From contig WPIO01000030.1 of NCBI GenBank assembly GCA_009760855.2, positions 2,413,001 to 2,473,000 on the forward strand: 60,000 nucleotides of DNA, in the 5' to 3' direction. The notes under the pieces were generated by a model, which saw nothing but the letters and a program-made list of their open reading frames with translations, was not told the DNA's origin and ran no database searches. Positions 10,021 to 23,750 of the stretch are shown piece by piece. Each line of letters begins with the position of its first letter. The first letter of the stretch is position 1. Position numbers and translations under genes: made by a program. The DNA comes from Cristatella mucedo (Eukaryota; Bryozoa; Phylactolaemata; Cristatellidae).

Positions 10021-12477
10021 CAGATAGGACTTAGTAAAGGCGGCTTAACAGCAGAGAGTCCATGGTGCAACATTCCCATTATCTAATTAACATGCTGATG
10101 CGAAATTACCAGATCATATCTATTGGGAAAATTCAAACCTCCAATGAGGAGTTATTATTACCTCATCTGCATTTCACTCATGTCATTTATTGTCTACGGC
10201 TATTACTTGTTTATGATAGTAACAAGATAAACAAAATAGTATCTAATGTGCACTGGCGTTGGCTAAACTAATACCTGCAACGTAATCAGAAAATCAAGAG
10301 AGTGACTGTCAGACCTCTGACCTGGCATGATCCTAAGTCTAGCCTTATTAAACCGGAGTAGATTACCTGATCCTGTGAGTTTTTCTAGTCCTCAAACTAT
10401 GTTATGAACACCTTGACGAAAAAAAAGCCAGGGTTTTCATTAGCTGCTGGATTCGCTTGCAGTAGATGTGAAATTCCAAGAGCAACGATTTTAAGATTCC
10501 TTACAGTAAGTGATGCCACATGGCATTACGATTCATAGAAATATGACGCGATTAGATGGGATGTGTCTTCTTCCTATTTGCAAGAAGACATGCCATCTCA
10601 ATTTCAATCCACTAATCACTAGAGCACACCACGCCTATAAAAAAGTCGAGTTGGTCAGCCCCACAAATGCCCTGACAGTTTCTATCACCAGCTAACTCCT
10701 CATCATTTTTGAGCTGCTCTAGGAGCAATGAAGTTGGTGGCCGACCACAAAACCCTTGTCAATGTCTATCTGATTAGAAACTGTGTACCACCATCCTCTC
10801 GACATAAAATAATCGGCCAAGGTCTCGGAAAGTAATCCAAAGAATTGATTTTGTGCACCACATTCACATGACACAATTTTCTCCAACTACAGCAACTTAT
10901 TGGACGACAATAAAACATTTAGGTGTTTGCAAAGCACTTTATCCTGGCAGATAATCGCGCGCTTTGCATGAATATTAGCGATTAATCTATTAACGTGCAA
11001 TTCATTCTCTATCTTGTTCCTTCTCAGCATTAAACCCAATCTTTAGAAACCTTTATCAAAGCTTAATGCCTTACCCTACCACTTACATTGTGCTCTAACC
11101 AAAAAAGGCACAAAGGCTCAAGATTTTTACGAACCAACAGGCAATAACTATAATTAAGGCGAACAATTATTTTCATCTTGCTTGAACAAAAATTAAAGCC
11201 TGGTTTGAAAGTGCAAATAAAAATGAGACACTAACGTAAATTGATCGATCAAGTAGCGCCAAGCTCTCTATAATTCGCGGGTACTTCAATTACCTACATT
11301 TAGGTTATTCATGCTTCCAGAGGTAATCATTAGACCTTATTAAAGCCTGGAATAGTCAAAAGCAGATACTTTGAGATAGATTATTTACAAATATGATAGT
11401 GTAACCCAATTCGAATGGGTATATCCAAAAATCAGTGTACATTTAGCCTTAGTGCCATACAGTCTCCGAAGCGAGCATGGCTAACAAAATAAAATAAGAG
11501 GTCTGTTGTTTTTCAATCACTAAATGAGGCACACAATTTTTGGATTGAAAATCAATGGTAACTAAAACATTTGAAAAACAACGGACTGTAAAAATGAATC
11601 AAACCCTAGATATATCAAATACAGTAACCATAAGAGGTAGAATCACCAACATAATTTGAAGAAATAGACATACAATCGAAAAAAACTGAAGAGCTACCGT
11701 TTTTAACTAGATATTGGTCATTTAAACATCCCAATCAAAATTTATAAAAAAAATTGCAAAATGTGTAATATAATTTATTAGACGGTGGCTTTTGTAGGCC
11801 ACTACGTACTGTGGAGTTTAAAAGCTACATTTTCTTAATTTGAAAGGTAATTAGTGGCCACAGATTGATTGCCTTATCATAAAAATTATTCTAGGAAAGA
11901 GCAAGAATTGAATATGGCATTAATTATTTGGCTCTAAAAATTAATTTTGCTAGGTCTACGATCTTTAAAAAATAATTTCTTTTGCCAACCGTATGGCAAT
12001 GCAATTAAGGATTGATTAATCGTTTACGTGAAAATCCATGCAGTGTAGCTGCATAATATGGAAGACTCTACCTATGCCTGCCTATTGCTCGACAGTAATA
12101 CCATGTATTTGCATGTAACTCTGCACGGCACATGCGCCTCAATGTGCAAGTAAGATCTCCCGAAAAATCGTATGTTGAGGAACATAATCTGTACAAGGCT
12201 GATGGATTGTAAAGGTTCCGGAAGGGTATGAATATGTTCCAACTATTGAAAGCATTGAATGGTAGATGGTTTTACCAAAACCTTTGAATGTTGCACCAGC
12301 CATCAGTTATGCCACATAGCAGCCAAGAGTCCTTTTACAGTCCACAAGCTAATATTTCGAAATTATTTTCTTAATCAATAAAATAAAAGCTTTAGTTGAC
12401 CATGTTTTCAATTTCAGCAGGAAAATCAAGTCTCTAATATATTTAAAAATAGATATTCAGCTACCTAAATTGACTTA
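10021..12477. other. AT-rich intergenic or intronic DNA, no gene recognised
   Basis: Only short frames with no family resemblance. Nothing supportable seen. Confidence 0.5.
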
Positions 12478-12575
12478 TAATTGCAGCAAATGTAAGGCGC
12501 CTAGAAAGAGATTGAGTTCTATGAGGGTGCTTTATCAAGTGAATTATTAATATTAATATTATTATAAATAAAGTC
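12478..12575 (+). mobile_element. LINE A 3' stub
   Basis: Carries the family A end: gcagcaaatgtaaggcgcc, tagaaagagattgagttct, gggtgctttatcaagtg, then ATT-rich repeats. Only the 3' hairpin and tail remain. Confidence 0.85.
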
Positions 12576-12949
12576 ACATTATTAGCTAATAAATGTAAAA
12601 TATTGATGTATATACAAGTCTTCTTTGAATGAACATATGTGCTAAATTCGTATTGTCGATTAAAGGGACTATATGAAAAGCTAAACTTACTATACTGGTA
12701 TCATGTGAGATTTAGGATGTGCATCAGAATTACAAATTAGCGATTGCTTTAATCTAATAACTGTTAACATAAATGGGTGCATTAACATAGTAATAAGGCT
12801 TAATGACTGATGTGAAGACTACAAAACATGTGGCCAAAGAATGACGAAAAGCTGTGCGGCCAATAGTGCACTTTGCATGCCCCTTAGGATATGAACGAAA
12901 GTTTTCTTTCAAGTTGAATACAATTTTTTGATGCTGCAAGCAATATTAC

Positions 12950-13040
12950 TAATAATGATAATAAAAATAACAATGATTTGATACAGAACCGTTAGGGAAT
13001 TCTATCTCTTTGTAGGCACTATATATTTACTCATAAGAAA
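12950..13040 (-). mobile_element. LINE A 3' stub
   Basis: Reverse-oriented ATT-rich repeat followed by a degraded family A hairpin (aattctatctctttgtaggcac). Confidence 0.65.
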
Positions 13041-15024
13041 GCAACTGACTTCAAACCTAGGCAAACACCACCATTTCCCCTAACTAGGCGTGCATTCAAA
13101 TTAGGGTATATCATGTTTAAAACCTTGACTCGGATCAAATATAGGAACAGCTTATGGGTATCTGAGTTATTGAAGCCACAATAATCTAAGTATTTTGTAT
13201 AATGCGCCATAGTTAAGACAATTAGAAGCAGTCCCATTTAATGTAATATAGATCATTTCACTCGGCATAAAATAATTACAGTATTTTTTGGACAACGGAT
13301 AAGCAATGCTGATCCCACTCAAAATTTAAAAATACTTTTGTTTGCTTGGTCATTCGCTAGGCTTTACATTTCTGCATGCTAATTTGGACACCTTTTATTC
13401 TCTAATAAATTCCTTTGATTTTATAATGTTTTATTGTTGTGATGCCTCAAGTTATTAAAAATTCTCACTCGTTAAAAACCTGTCCACAAGCTAAGAATAT
13501 TTATGAAAATCAGACTAGTGCTGCATGTTTTTGAAAGTTTGAGCTTCATACTCAAATATTAGAGAAGCATCTCTAAAAGCTGCTACTGTCTCGTAGCCGG
13601 TTTCTCATTGATGACTCAAAAGAAAGCGATCAGATACTGAGAAGCTAGTAGCTTATCCTAAGTAACTGACACAGCACTAAACAAAAAGTATTGGCACATC
13701 TGAGTGAGAGATGTCATCCCGGAACTAAACTAGATGGATCGTTGGCTGCCCTATATGTGTTGTGTACTAATGTTTAAAAGTGTAGGCTGCTTTCTTTTCA
13801 CTAAAACCAAGATCCAAGTGAACAATACGGTAGCTACACGCTATGGCGTTCTTATTTCTATGCAAAAGGCATTCAGTATCTTACGCATTAATTTCTAATT
13901 ACCTGTCTCAATTAATTCACTTAAAATTAAAAATGATTTGACACCGATAAAAGCTGTAAGCCATTCCCGCTTGGATCTTTACACAAACCCTGATTATAAT
14001 CCACGATTAGACCTAAAGAACATATTGATAAGCGTAACACTCTCAATTCGAAATACCTTAACGTCATTAGTGGGTTACCTAGAATCACTCAGATATCTAC
14101 AGTATCTTCAAGTAAGCTAAAGCTGGTGTTTGAAATTGGAGTAGCTCAATGAGTAAATTTCCTCCATAGTCTAGTCACTCTTTTTTAAGCTAGGAAATAC
14201 TACTAAAATGCTTTCCTACAAATAAAAGTTTAAAGATAGCGAACTCATTCTCGATTCTGTAGCATCACTGCCGTACCATTGTACTTTCAACTATTCAGGA
14301 CAACAAAACAGCATCTTAAATTTCTTCTACTATGGCAAAACTCAGCCCTTCAGTCGGTCTCTCGTATACGGCTTTGCTACCACAGCAGTGTACTTGTATT
14401 GAGCTTCAGTGGTTTCTATTAAGGACTGATTGAAGATTAACATCTTTTTATGATGCTTTATTACTTTACCGCTTGTCGCTCATATGCACTATTGTGTTAC
14501 TTACACACTGCTATCAATTCACCCATTTGTTAATATTAGTCCTCTAGTATGTCCTGGAAGCGCCCATTTTACTGTGTCCTTTTTAAATGATGGCATGTCG
14601 TGCTAAATCAATTTCCATAGGAAATAGAGTCTTTAGTTTTTATGGGCCGATAGACGCACATGTACGTCATACATGGCATTTTACCGTCAATATTTTTTGT
14701 TCACATTTAAAATAGAGAAGCAAATATTTCTCGCGGTTTTTTCAATTTTAATCGAACATGTTATTTTCTCAACTCACAACGACTCTGCCTGAATAGCATA
14801 TAGCCAATTAAATTCCTAAGCACTTTCGACATGCATACGATAGCCAAGAGAGTTCATCTTGCTCTACAGACAGAAAGTTTTAAGAGTTACTGATTCTACC
14901 TGGTACTTAGTTTATGAGTATCTTGGAAGTCACAGCTTAGGACGGCTAGAATAGATGTGGCATGCATGGTAGCTCGTCAGTAGATCGCTGCATAAGAATC
15001 TTGTGAGTTAGGCAGTGTAAGACT
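13041..15024. other. AT-rich DNA, no gene recognised
   Basis: No frame with family resemblance on either strand. Confidence 0.45.
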
Positions 15025-15990
15025 GGCAGAGCAAATGCTTGTGTCACCAACGGTTTCCAAGTGGAGGAATGAAACTAATAATATACTGCACTTGGAGGAT
15101 GTGTGGGCCAATAGAGGCTAGAGTAGTACATTATTTCCGCTATGGAATAAAACTGGTGATGATGATATTAATACTATTACTTACACATAAAACCATTGTA
15201 GAACTTAATCTCATTCTAGACCAGGAGGTAAGCTGCGGCGGACCTTGTGGTTGAGGAATAAGTGAAGATTTTTGGAATCGGGTAGGTGGTCAGCAAATCA
15301 AGACTTCTTAAAGCAGCATTCACGCCTGCCTATTATGTATCGCATCTGCTGATTCTTTTGTACATATAAAGGGATCTTCACCACTGCGTATTAAAGACAT
15401 TACGGGAGATGATGATCACTGGTATTCCAAGGTAGATGCTTACTTCATCGGTGAGAATATCAGGGCAGTTGGTCTAGTCTGGGCAGAGATCAGGAAGACC
15501 TGCCTCACAAGCAAAGTTCTAAAACTAATCCAGGTAATCGCCTTTTATGTTGAGTTGCATGAGAAACTCTATATTATGCTGCACATACAACTGAATAGGA
15601 GCAGTAAAAAAGAGTAAAAAACTGCCCGGGTTAAGTCAGCAGCAAAATCAAAACGTCAGTATGGAAGATATCTTTAGTCATAGAGATCTTATAGATAACT
15701 ACTGATTTGAGTGGTATCTTTAAAGCAATTGACTGTACTTAAATTTGTCAGTAATTCATAAAAAGAACCCAATCCTCTATTTGTATGGTTTTTAAAATAA
15801 GTGTTAAAGTCGTCTCCTTGAAAATATAAAACCCTACCAAAAGCAAGTTTGTACAGAGAAATTCTGGAAATTCTCCATAAACAAGGTAAGTCAGCCTGAG
15901 GTATTTCAAAAGATTGCAACTGTGAGAGGCCCAGCCTTTGACGGTGAACGGATAGCAACGTACTCAAATGATGGCCAATGTAAAAAATCT
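15025..15990 (-). mobile_element. LINE B copy, decayed (3' piece and endonuclease piece)
   Basis: 15025-15300 aligns in reverse with the family B 3' end (gtgtcaccaacggtttccaag; ggaccttgtggt). From 15430 to 15990 a 92-residue minus frame (15689-15967) aligns with the family B endonuclease: L-Y-F-Q-G-D-D-F-N-T-Y matches L-L-I-V-G-D-F-N-I-H of 39023-39739, followed by a conserved S-F...L-x-N-L spacing. The middle is deleted. Confidence 0.65.
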
Positions 15991-16079
15991 CTGGTCATAT
16001 AGCTAACGATTCATAAACAGCATAACAACCCACCTAAAACAAGCCGCCACCTCATGAAGTCACCCAAGGCTACTCCCTA

Positions 16080-16364
16080 GCACGAGGAGTGGAGAAAAGA
16101 GCGTTCTCCTGCTCCACTCTTGTGGTTTTATTTAATTGATGACACTGCCCCTGATCGCTGCACGAGTGGGTTGTGACACTCGATGTGGTAAGCAGCCGGG
16201 CCGTGCTATTAGTAGTTGTTCTGCCAAGGGAGTCGGGGGACTCAGGTGGGCGAGAGGGGCGAGGAGAGTTGTGCTTCGCCCTGCTTCGTGTGGAGGTGGA
16301 ATAAACTGGTGGTGTTGCACGTCAGCTGGTGTTCTGTGCCGTTCGCGACGATAATTCCGACTAC
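16080..16364 (+). mobile_element. GC-rich block, candidate solo LTR
   Basis: The GC content jumps sharply against AT-rich flanks, and both strands are open for over 60 codons. It contains ggaataaactgg, which could be a polyadenylation signal, and the stretch from tgtgg (about 16121) to ctaca (about 16364) has TG..CA ends. I could not find a clear target site duplication. An LTR is one reading; a promoter or CpG-type island is another. Confidence 0.3.
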
Positions 16365-16469
16365 AAGTCTCCCTATCAAGAATAGTCTTCTAAATATATA
16401 CGATTCGCACTAACCACTTTTCTTTATCGAATTGTTTAGCTACAATACGAACGAATGAACCTTGCATGC

Positions 16470-16805
16470 ACCCAAAGCTTGCAACTCACCCCAGACTGAC
16501 ATTAAGCCATTTTCTGACTTGATGACATTTAAAAAAGAGCTAAAACGTACTTGTTTAGCTCAGAATTTAGTAGACCGTTGTGATTAGTCCTTTTTGGGTT
16601 TATGCGTTTTGAAACTGTGCATTATGCCATTAACTATTATTGTATGCTGATCTTGTGCATGTCCCCTTAAACCAGGCCATGCTGTTGGCGTTTGGCATTT
16701 TGCTACTCCCTATTTAATCACGCTTCTTTTACAACACATTTAGAGTGCCTAAAACATATTTATTTCCTAGGAGGTGTTCTTAAAGTTAATTAATAGCATT
16801 ATTAT
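16470..16805 (+). mobile_element. LINE A 3' fragment, old
   Basis: Aligns with 35105-35400: acatttaaaaaagagctaaaacgtac, then tgtgcat repeats and a worn hairpin region before ATT-rich sequence. Confidence 0.6.
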
Positions 16806-16954
16806 AACCACATAAAACGACTTCTAATAGACTTGCCCTGGCTTTCCTATCAGTAAAGCATTAATGTCAAGGTTTACTCGGCACTTCTAGTTGTCGTAAA
16901 TTGTCGCCACTGCTACTTTGTCCGAGCTACTATCGTAAAACTCTAAACTTTGAA

Positions 16955-17225
16955 CGTTCTTATTCAAAACACCGTCAAATCTATAGATCCTGAATGTGGA
17001 ATGCAGGGCTTTCCAGTGCGGCCGATGGCTGTCCTACATCTTGAAGCAATATGCAGTCCTAATCCTTGGAAGGGTGCGACTTTAAAATACAAGATTGGAA
17101 TGGGCCTCGATGGCCCGTTCTTGGCGGGCATATCCAAACCAATAGCGACACAAGCATTGGGCTCACGTTTACCTTTGTGAAGAGTTTGTAACCCTGCCTG
17201 AAACTCTATTTTAAAACCAGACTGT
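16955..17225. other. Open segment on both strands, unassigned
   Basis: GC-richer than its flanks. Plus strand 16950-17180 is open for 76 codons (it includes G-L-D-G-P-F-L-A-G-I), and the minus strand is open for about 85 codons over the same span. Neither matches a family I recognise. Probably a piece of an unidentified transposon. Confidence 0.3.
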
Positions 17226-17889
17226 ATCCTTGGATAGTACCTTAGAACGAGGATAACTTCCAGGTGTTTGATCTCACAGAAAGTTATTCTTGTTTATAAC
17301 TTTCTTCTAACCGCCTAATAATTCTCAACTGTCAACAAGGGTGTCAATTTAGTTTTTGGCACGTGCAATTACTTTCCAAAGGAATGAGTAACTGATACTT
17401 AAATGGATAATTATAACATATCAACTAAAGTTTTCTTTAAAACTTTACAAACTATTTCTGAGCCCTAAAGGATATTTTAATGTGAGTTACATGGTAACAT
17501 CTTAGACAGCAGGGTATTTGGAATTCATTGCTAGTTTCTAAATTTAGATTGTAATGACTAATATCTCTAGAAAGGATACAGTCGGAAAGAATTTTTGCTA
17601 GAACAACGAGCTATCGACGGCAGGATATTAAAAAGGAGTATTTCTCGGAGGATTGCTGATAAAAAATGAACACTCGTATTAGCGAGATACGGCAGTATTT
17701 AAAATTGACAGTAAATTATTTAGTTAAAGAAAGGAAGACTAAGTATGCAATTACCCTCTATGAGGAAGGCATCATATTTTTGATGACTTCCATTCGAAGC
17801 TATTCGGAAATATCTACAATGTAATGTAATGTGTCTCCATCTGTAACTCCACAAAGTCATAAAAACCAAGCTGATGTCACCCCGGAGAG
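17226..17889. other. AT-rich DNA, no gene recognised
   Basis: Nothing supportable seen. Confidence 0.4.
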
Positions 17890-20745
17890 CACTGTGTAGT
17901 GAACTCACAGTCTAAGCGGCTATCGGTAGCCATTCGATAGCCAACATACTTCACCTCACGCAAGAAAGCAAAATTGAAAAGCATAGCAGGATCAGGTGAA
18001 CGGTTGAGGTAGTGATTAGAATGGAAGTAGCAGCTCAGGACCACGGAAAAGGATGAGCCATAGTCGGCAGCATGATAGTAGTTATCGTTTCCTAAGAAAT
18101 TTGGAAGCGATTTCCGCAGTCTATGACCTGCAGAGCTAAAATTTCTGTCGCCAACGGTCTTTATAGATGAGGAATGGAACAGCTAATTTACTGTCCATAC
18201 AGAACCTAAAGACACGAAGAGGCTGAAACTGGTGCAGGCGTTTACCTGGGTAAGGAGAAGCTAAGCAGTAGCGGGCCTTGTGGGTCAGCCTAAGAACTTT
18301 ACTATGTATTCATTGATCAACCGGAAGCCATCATAGTTCTTTTAGCAAAGAAGCCATGCTGTCAAACCTCTGAAACTTGCCAAATAGCACTGCAGCCATG
18401 TTCATAGCCATTTGCAGTTACCTAGTTGCTTTGTTTGGTCTCCCAGAAACATGGAAATTACTATAATCTAGCCGAGACAGAACCACACAAAAAATATCTG
18501 ATTTATTACCCTCTTTTTATAGTGACATAACAGCCTTTATGGCTATCACTATTGTTTGCAGCTGTGATAAAGGATCGCCCATGGCAGGATTCCAGACCAC
18601 TACACCGGGACCGAGGTCGCGAAAAGCAGCAGCCTTATCCAGTGAGCCGTCACGGCTCACCAACTTACGAGTTAGTTGAATCTTTTTCACACCACTGTTC
18701 GAAACAGCTCCTAATCTTAGATAGGGATCAGACGTGATAATTAGTTATAGATGCAGTCTTCTGAGCGAAGTTTTTAAAATTTAGGCATCTGTTGAAAACG
18801 AAACCTAAATTTCAAGCATATGGTGGCGGCCGCACAACAGCATCACCTATTACGAGAGCAAAGCTTTTATTTTAGCCACACGCTTAGGGTGTCCTACGAG
18901 CAGCAGTTTAGTTTTATTCACCTTTAGTTTCAAGAAGTTTTCCGACATCGAGGATCAAATTTTGGCAAATCAAGCATTCAGTTTATCTATTGCTGCATCA
19001 GATTCCAACGGTTTGATTGACAAATACAGCTATGTATCGTCAGCAAGAAAATGATATCCTATTCTACGGGCCTTAATCACATTTTCCAGAGGTTGAGTGT
19101 AAATGAAGAACAGCAATAAGCCGACGACAAGTCCTTGAGGGATTCGACTGACGACCCATCTAGTGGGTGAGACCCGGCCCCCATACGACACGGATTAAAC
19201 ACGATCAGAAGATTTAAACTATGCCACTGCCTCTTCTACTTGACCGAACTTATTCTCAATTGTTCAAGTTCAACATCGTGATTAATGGTTTTAAAGGCAG
19301 CTAATAGATCTAGCTCAGCTAGGGCAGTGACATTCCCATCATCGTTGCCCCATCGAATGTCATAGTTAATATGAAGAAGAGAAGTTTCAGTGGAGTTCTC
19401 CCTCTTGAATTCCGATTGAAGTGCTTTTGACATTTCATTTTTATCAATTTATGCTACCAGCTGCTTAGTGATAGTTTTTCGAAAATCTTTGACAAAAAAT
19501 GGAAAAGTTAAACCGGCGATAGTTTGCAAGAACATCTCTATCCAATCCAGACTTTTTTAAATGTCGGTCTGACGATTGCCGATTTGAAGCACTTGGGTAC
19601 AAATCCTTTTCGCCAAAGAAGCAGTAAAGAGGTTGGTTGTGCGCGGCTAAGTTAGTTTGCCAGTGAAGACCACATAGATAATGGAATAGGGTTTTGAGGA
19701 GATGAGCTATTTTTACTAGACGTTTTTACGGTAGCCCAATCGCATGTAGAAACGTCGGAATTCCACAATTGCTTTGCTCGGCTTTGCTTTATGGAGGCAC
19801 GAACTGGTACAACTCTTTCAGTAAAGATGGCTAAACAATTTTCGGCTGACCTGCTAATATCTGGAGAGTCAGGCTTCTCAGAATTGACCAGTAAACTGTT
19901 TATAGTCTCACAAATCTGTTTTTGTCCGACTAGCAGGAACTCATTTTTGATTGAAAAAGGAGGCCCTTGCAGTTTTAAGCTTTCTGGGGTGAACTCGAAG
20001 GTAGTCTTTGAAATTGACAAGACCTGCATCTAACCCTGATGATTTCACGAACGAAGTTCAAGCCTGTGCTTAACCTGGTGCATTTTTACGAGTTTTTTCG
20101 TAAATTGACAGGAGTCTCTACGACTCTGTAAACGGTTAGAATGAACGGGAGCATGCTTGTCAAGAGCACTCCTGAGTGCCACGTTCTATGCATCAGTGAG
20201 GATATCGATGCTGCCCGTCGATTCTGAATGCAGATCAAGAAGACCTGTACCACAAACATATTTCAAAAAGTTATCTATGTCAATGCTTTTTAAGTTGCGT
20301 CGCTGGAAAATTTTGGTATTACTCTGTACGTATAAGGGAGCAGTAATAGTAAACGAAACCAAACAATAATCCGAGAGAGTCAGTGGGCACTCCATACGGT
20401 CAGTATTGAAAACATCCTTAATGATCACGAGATCTAAGATGTGGCCACCGACGTGGGTGGTATGATTAGCATGTTGGACTACACTAAAATTATCAAGACA
20501 GTCAAGAATAGAGCCGGCCTGGCTGTTGATAGCATTGTCAACGTGATTGTTAGAGTCTCCAGCAATCAGTAACGGCCTGACCTACGCAAATATTGTATTC
20601 GGAACTCCAAAAACTTGTCTATGAGCAAGTTTAGGCAACCAGCTGAAGGTCGGTATATTAAACAGATACAGGCACTGTCTTTGATGAGTACCGGATTGCA
20701 GCTACTTCAAACGATGGCCCATTTTCTCGCCTCCTGACATAGAGC
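17890..20745 (-). mobile_element. LINE B, long decayed copy interrupted by a SINE
   Basis: The reverse strand carries the family B order. Endonuclease remnants lie near 20430-20745. The post-endonuclease region with L-L-D-L-H-S-E-S-T is at 20186-20428, and the linker with S-A-E-N at 19652-20029. The RT segment with Q-S-E-F-K-R-E-N-S-T-E-T-S-L-L is at 19236-19433, and the 3' end runs down to about 17890. Stops and frameshifts are frequent. A SINE sits inside the RT part at about 18500-18735. The element cannot be functional. Confidence 0.85.
18500..18735 (-). mobile_element. tRNA-derived SINE nested in LINE B
   Basis: In reverse it shows the SINE body gggcgatcctttatc followed by a tail ending aaatcag. 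The box B region is worn (ggtctggaatcc). LINE B sequence resumes on both sides (ataatctagccgagacagaa below; gcggccgcacaacag above), so the SINE inserted into the LINE. Confidence 0.75.
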
Positions 20746-20849
20746 TCTCAAACGTGCCTTTGTGTTTGTTGCAGAATTCTTCCGAAAACCGAAGTTCTTG
20801 CGAACATTGTATACGGAAACAATACAGCTAAGACCTGCTTAAAATTATT

Positions 20850-22905
20850 CTGATTGTTACTTGACCATAGCACGTAAGAAATTACGGGCCTATGAATTTC
20901 TAAATGCTTACTGCCTCGGGCTTCTGGGTCTCACACACAGGCGGCTGCCTTAGCTACGCCAGCAGCTAGTAACCTGCATGTTAGTTATGATCGTCAGCAG
21001 CTATTATCGCTCTTTCATCGTAGATCAATGCATTCCTAGATATTAATGTTGTTGCTGAGATTCATGAACTAAGCATTAACAAAAGAAAAGCACCCAGGAG
21101 CCGCTGCTGTAGCCGGAACCGCCAGGTCAGACACCTCTCCTTTGGCAGGAACTACGAGCTGAGTACCCGCTCCTTTGGTATTCCTAGTATTGTCTCGAAC
21201 CACTCGGCACGCTCTCCCACGTGCATCGCTGTGATTCCATTGAGCTTTAACTCATTAGTCATCAGGCCGGTTATAACTCAGGCAGCCGAACTTAACCCTT
21301 GCCCTTGGAATCCTAGCTCAATGTGCAATAAACCTCTGGTAGTTAGCGACCCTATTTCTGCAAATGGTCTCGACCTGCTCGCCTTAACTGAAACTTGGCT
21401 GAGATTGGTAAACTGCCTGACAAATAAAGACGTTACCCTTAGTGTTTTCTCATTCTTTCACACCCCTAGATAAATCAAAACTGGAGGGGGAGTTGGTGTT
21501 ATCATGCACTCGAAAGACAACTTCAAGCCGTTTGCAGTACCCTCGAAGCAGTCGTTTGAATCGATCGTCTTGATTTCACCCAATAACAAGCTACCGATGT
21601 TGGCAGTAAACTATCGCCCACATGGTACCAAATCCTCCTTTATCTCAGATTTCTCCGATCTCATTTCGATTCTTTGGGCAAGAAATCAATCCTTCCTCGA
21701 TATGGGAGATTTCAACATTCACTTTAATAACTTATCCGACGATTTCAGCACTACATTTCGTGCATCGACTGGCTCATTGTCTGTTGTGGCTCATGTGCAT
21801 GGCCCTACTCACATCAAGGGTCAGGCACTTGACCAAATTTTCTCATACAACTGCACTTTGTCATCAAAATTATAATCAAATCCTGCTTATTAGACCACAT
21901 GCAGTTCTTATTAAGTCTACAGTATTTGCCGGTCTCCTCCTCCTATGAAATCACTTGTGAATTGCGAAACCTCAAGACCCTTGACATTAATGCTGTCCGT
22001 GCGAGAATATCTGCCTCACCTCTGGTGCTCAGTCCCCCCTCTGATCTGTCATCATTGGTAGAAAACTACAACGTGACACTGGCTGACACGCTCGACGAGT
22101 TTCCACCTCTGACTAAGGGCACTGTGTGCTTCCGCCCAGACGGCCTATGGTTTCCCAAAGACGTTAAACTAGCTAGGTATACTAAGCGAAAGGTTGAAAA
22201 AGCATCCACAAAATCAGGACTGACTGTTCACCGAAAGTCATATTAGGACTACTGTGGGTCGCACCAATCGATCATAGCAAAGGCCAAGTCTAACTTCCTT
22301 AAAAAATACTGTTGAATTACAGACGCACGATCCAGTAATGCTGATATCAGCGATCAATAATCTCCTCAACTACTCCCAGACTAGCTCCTTCCCTGATGAT
22401 CCTTTGTGATGATCTAGCTGTTCGCTTCTCTCGATTGTTTAGAAGACAGACAAGATCAGGCAGTCCATTCCTGTGATGGCAGCATCCCCCTATGTTTGCC
22501 AATACCTCCTACAAACCTCAAATCCTTTGGAGACCATGCATTTAATTCGAATGCTCCCAAAGGCTGGAACTTATTCCTTACCACCGTCCCCGCATTCCCA
22601 GCCTTGACAACACTTAAAAAGAAATTAAAACGCACCTATTTACGAAATCATTTAATGGGTCCCTGTGATTCGTTCTTTATTTGCTTATGTTTGCTGACAA
22701 TGTGCATGTTGCAACTAACCCCACTTTCATGCTGACCCTGTGCATGTTACACCAAGCCATGTTATTCAGTTGTTTGTCAAGCATGACACCACTCATCATT
22801 TGACCATGTTTCCTTTACAGCAAATGTACCGCTCCTGGAAATAGATTGTGTTCTCGGAGGGCGCTATATCAAATGCATTATTTTTATTATTATTATTATT
22901 AAGTA
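20850..22905 (+). mobile_element. LINE A, internally deleted copy
   Basis: The 5' region (cgtaagaaattacgggcc) matches 31960 onward. The endonuclease part is recognisable over 21231-22246 (N-P-C-P-W-N-P-S-S-M-C-N-K; M-G-D-F-N-I-H-F-N). At about 22450-22500 the sequence jumps straight to the 3' end of the RT gene, deleting nearly all of the RT. It ends with the hairpin and ATT repeats near 22845-22905. Confidence 0.85.
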
Positions 22906-23750
22906 ACAAGTGGCTCCCAGAGAAATGAATAAGGTGACCGAGATTGTATCAACGAACAGCCTGAATTTGAGAAAGTGGCTTCCATGATATTGCCCATCTT
23001 AAGTATCGACAGTAACACTCGGTCTACAAGTTCTGCCAAATATTTCAGAGGTTTTGAATGCCATCGACCCTCATATACTCTCCAAGCACGTTGAATCTCT
23101 AACGAATCTAATAGCCCTGGTCAAGATTCGTTGGTGGTACCTTGACGTTTTAGCACCTGGTTTCAAATTTCTAATCTTGGAGTTTTATTCTTGGGCACAC
23201 CTCTGCAATATTTCTGTACTTTATGCCCACTAGGTCTAATACTTTTTCGTAGCTTGTATATTCCTTATTTTACGTTATTTTTATTTTATTCTCGGTCAAG
23301 ATATACCCTAGAACTCAGGTTCACTCAAGCACCGACCATGCAGTGATCAACAAAGGCAGATTTTTCAATTTCATCATATGCACCTAATTGCCAGCCCAAA
23401 TCCACCGTCAACAGACAGCTCCATATTTTATGGCTGTGAATATTCACTGCGATCCCTAAATATGGTAATAAATTTTTAAATCCACTTGGCCACGATATTT
23501 CCAATAAACTCGACGAGCACTCCAAGTGCCCTCATTCGCGACAACCTCAGCTAGACGAAAACTCCCAATTTTTAAGTCTGCCAATAATTCAGATGAAAAT
23601 TTATAAGCAAACGCCTGCCTGCTTTAAAAGTTGCGTAGCTTTAGCTTGTATAGCCTTTATAGCTAGACAAGAGTAATACCGGGCTTGAAATAAACTCAAT
23701 TAGTTTACCAAATCCCAAGTTAAAGCTATTCCAAGGAATCTAATACTTAC
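22906..23750. other. Mixed DNA upstream of the LDLa exon donor, no gene recognised
   Basis: A stretch near 23040-23110 reads V-L-N-A-I-D-P-H-I-L-S on the plus strand and may be an old retroelement piece. Nothing else seen. Confidence 0.35.

Noticed and set aside
10510-10695. Minus reading with V-R-A-F-V-G-L, recalling a retroelement RT/RNase H junction
   Set aside because: Too short and without neighbouring motifs.
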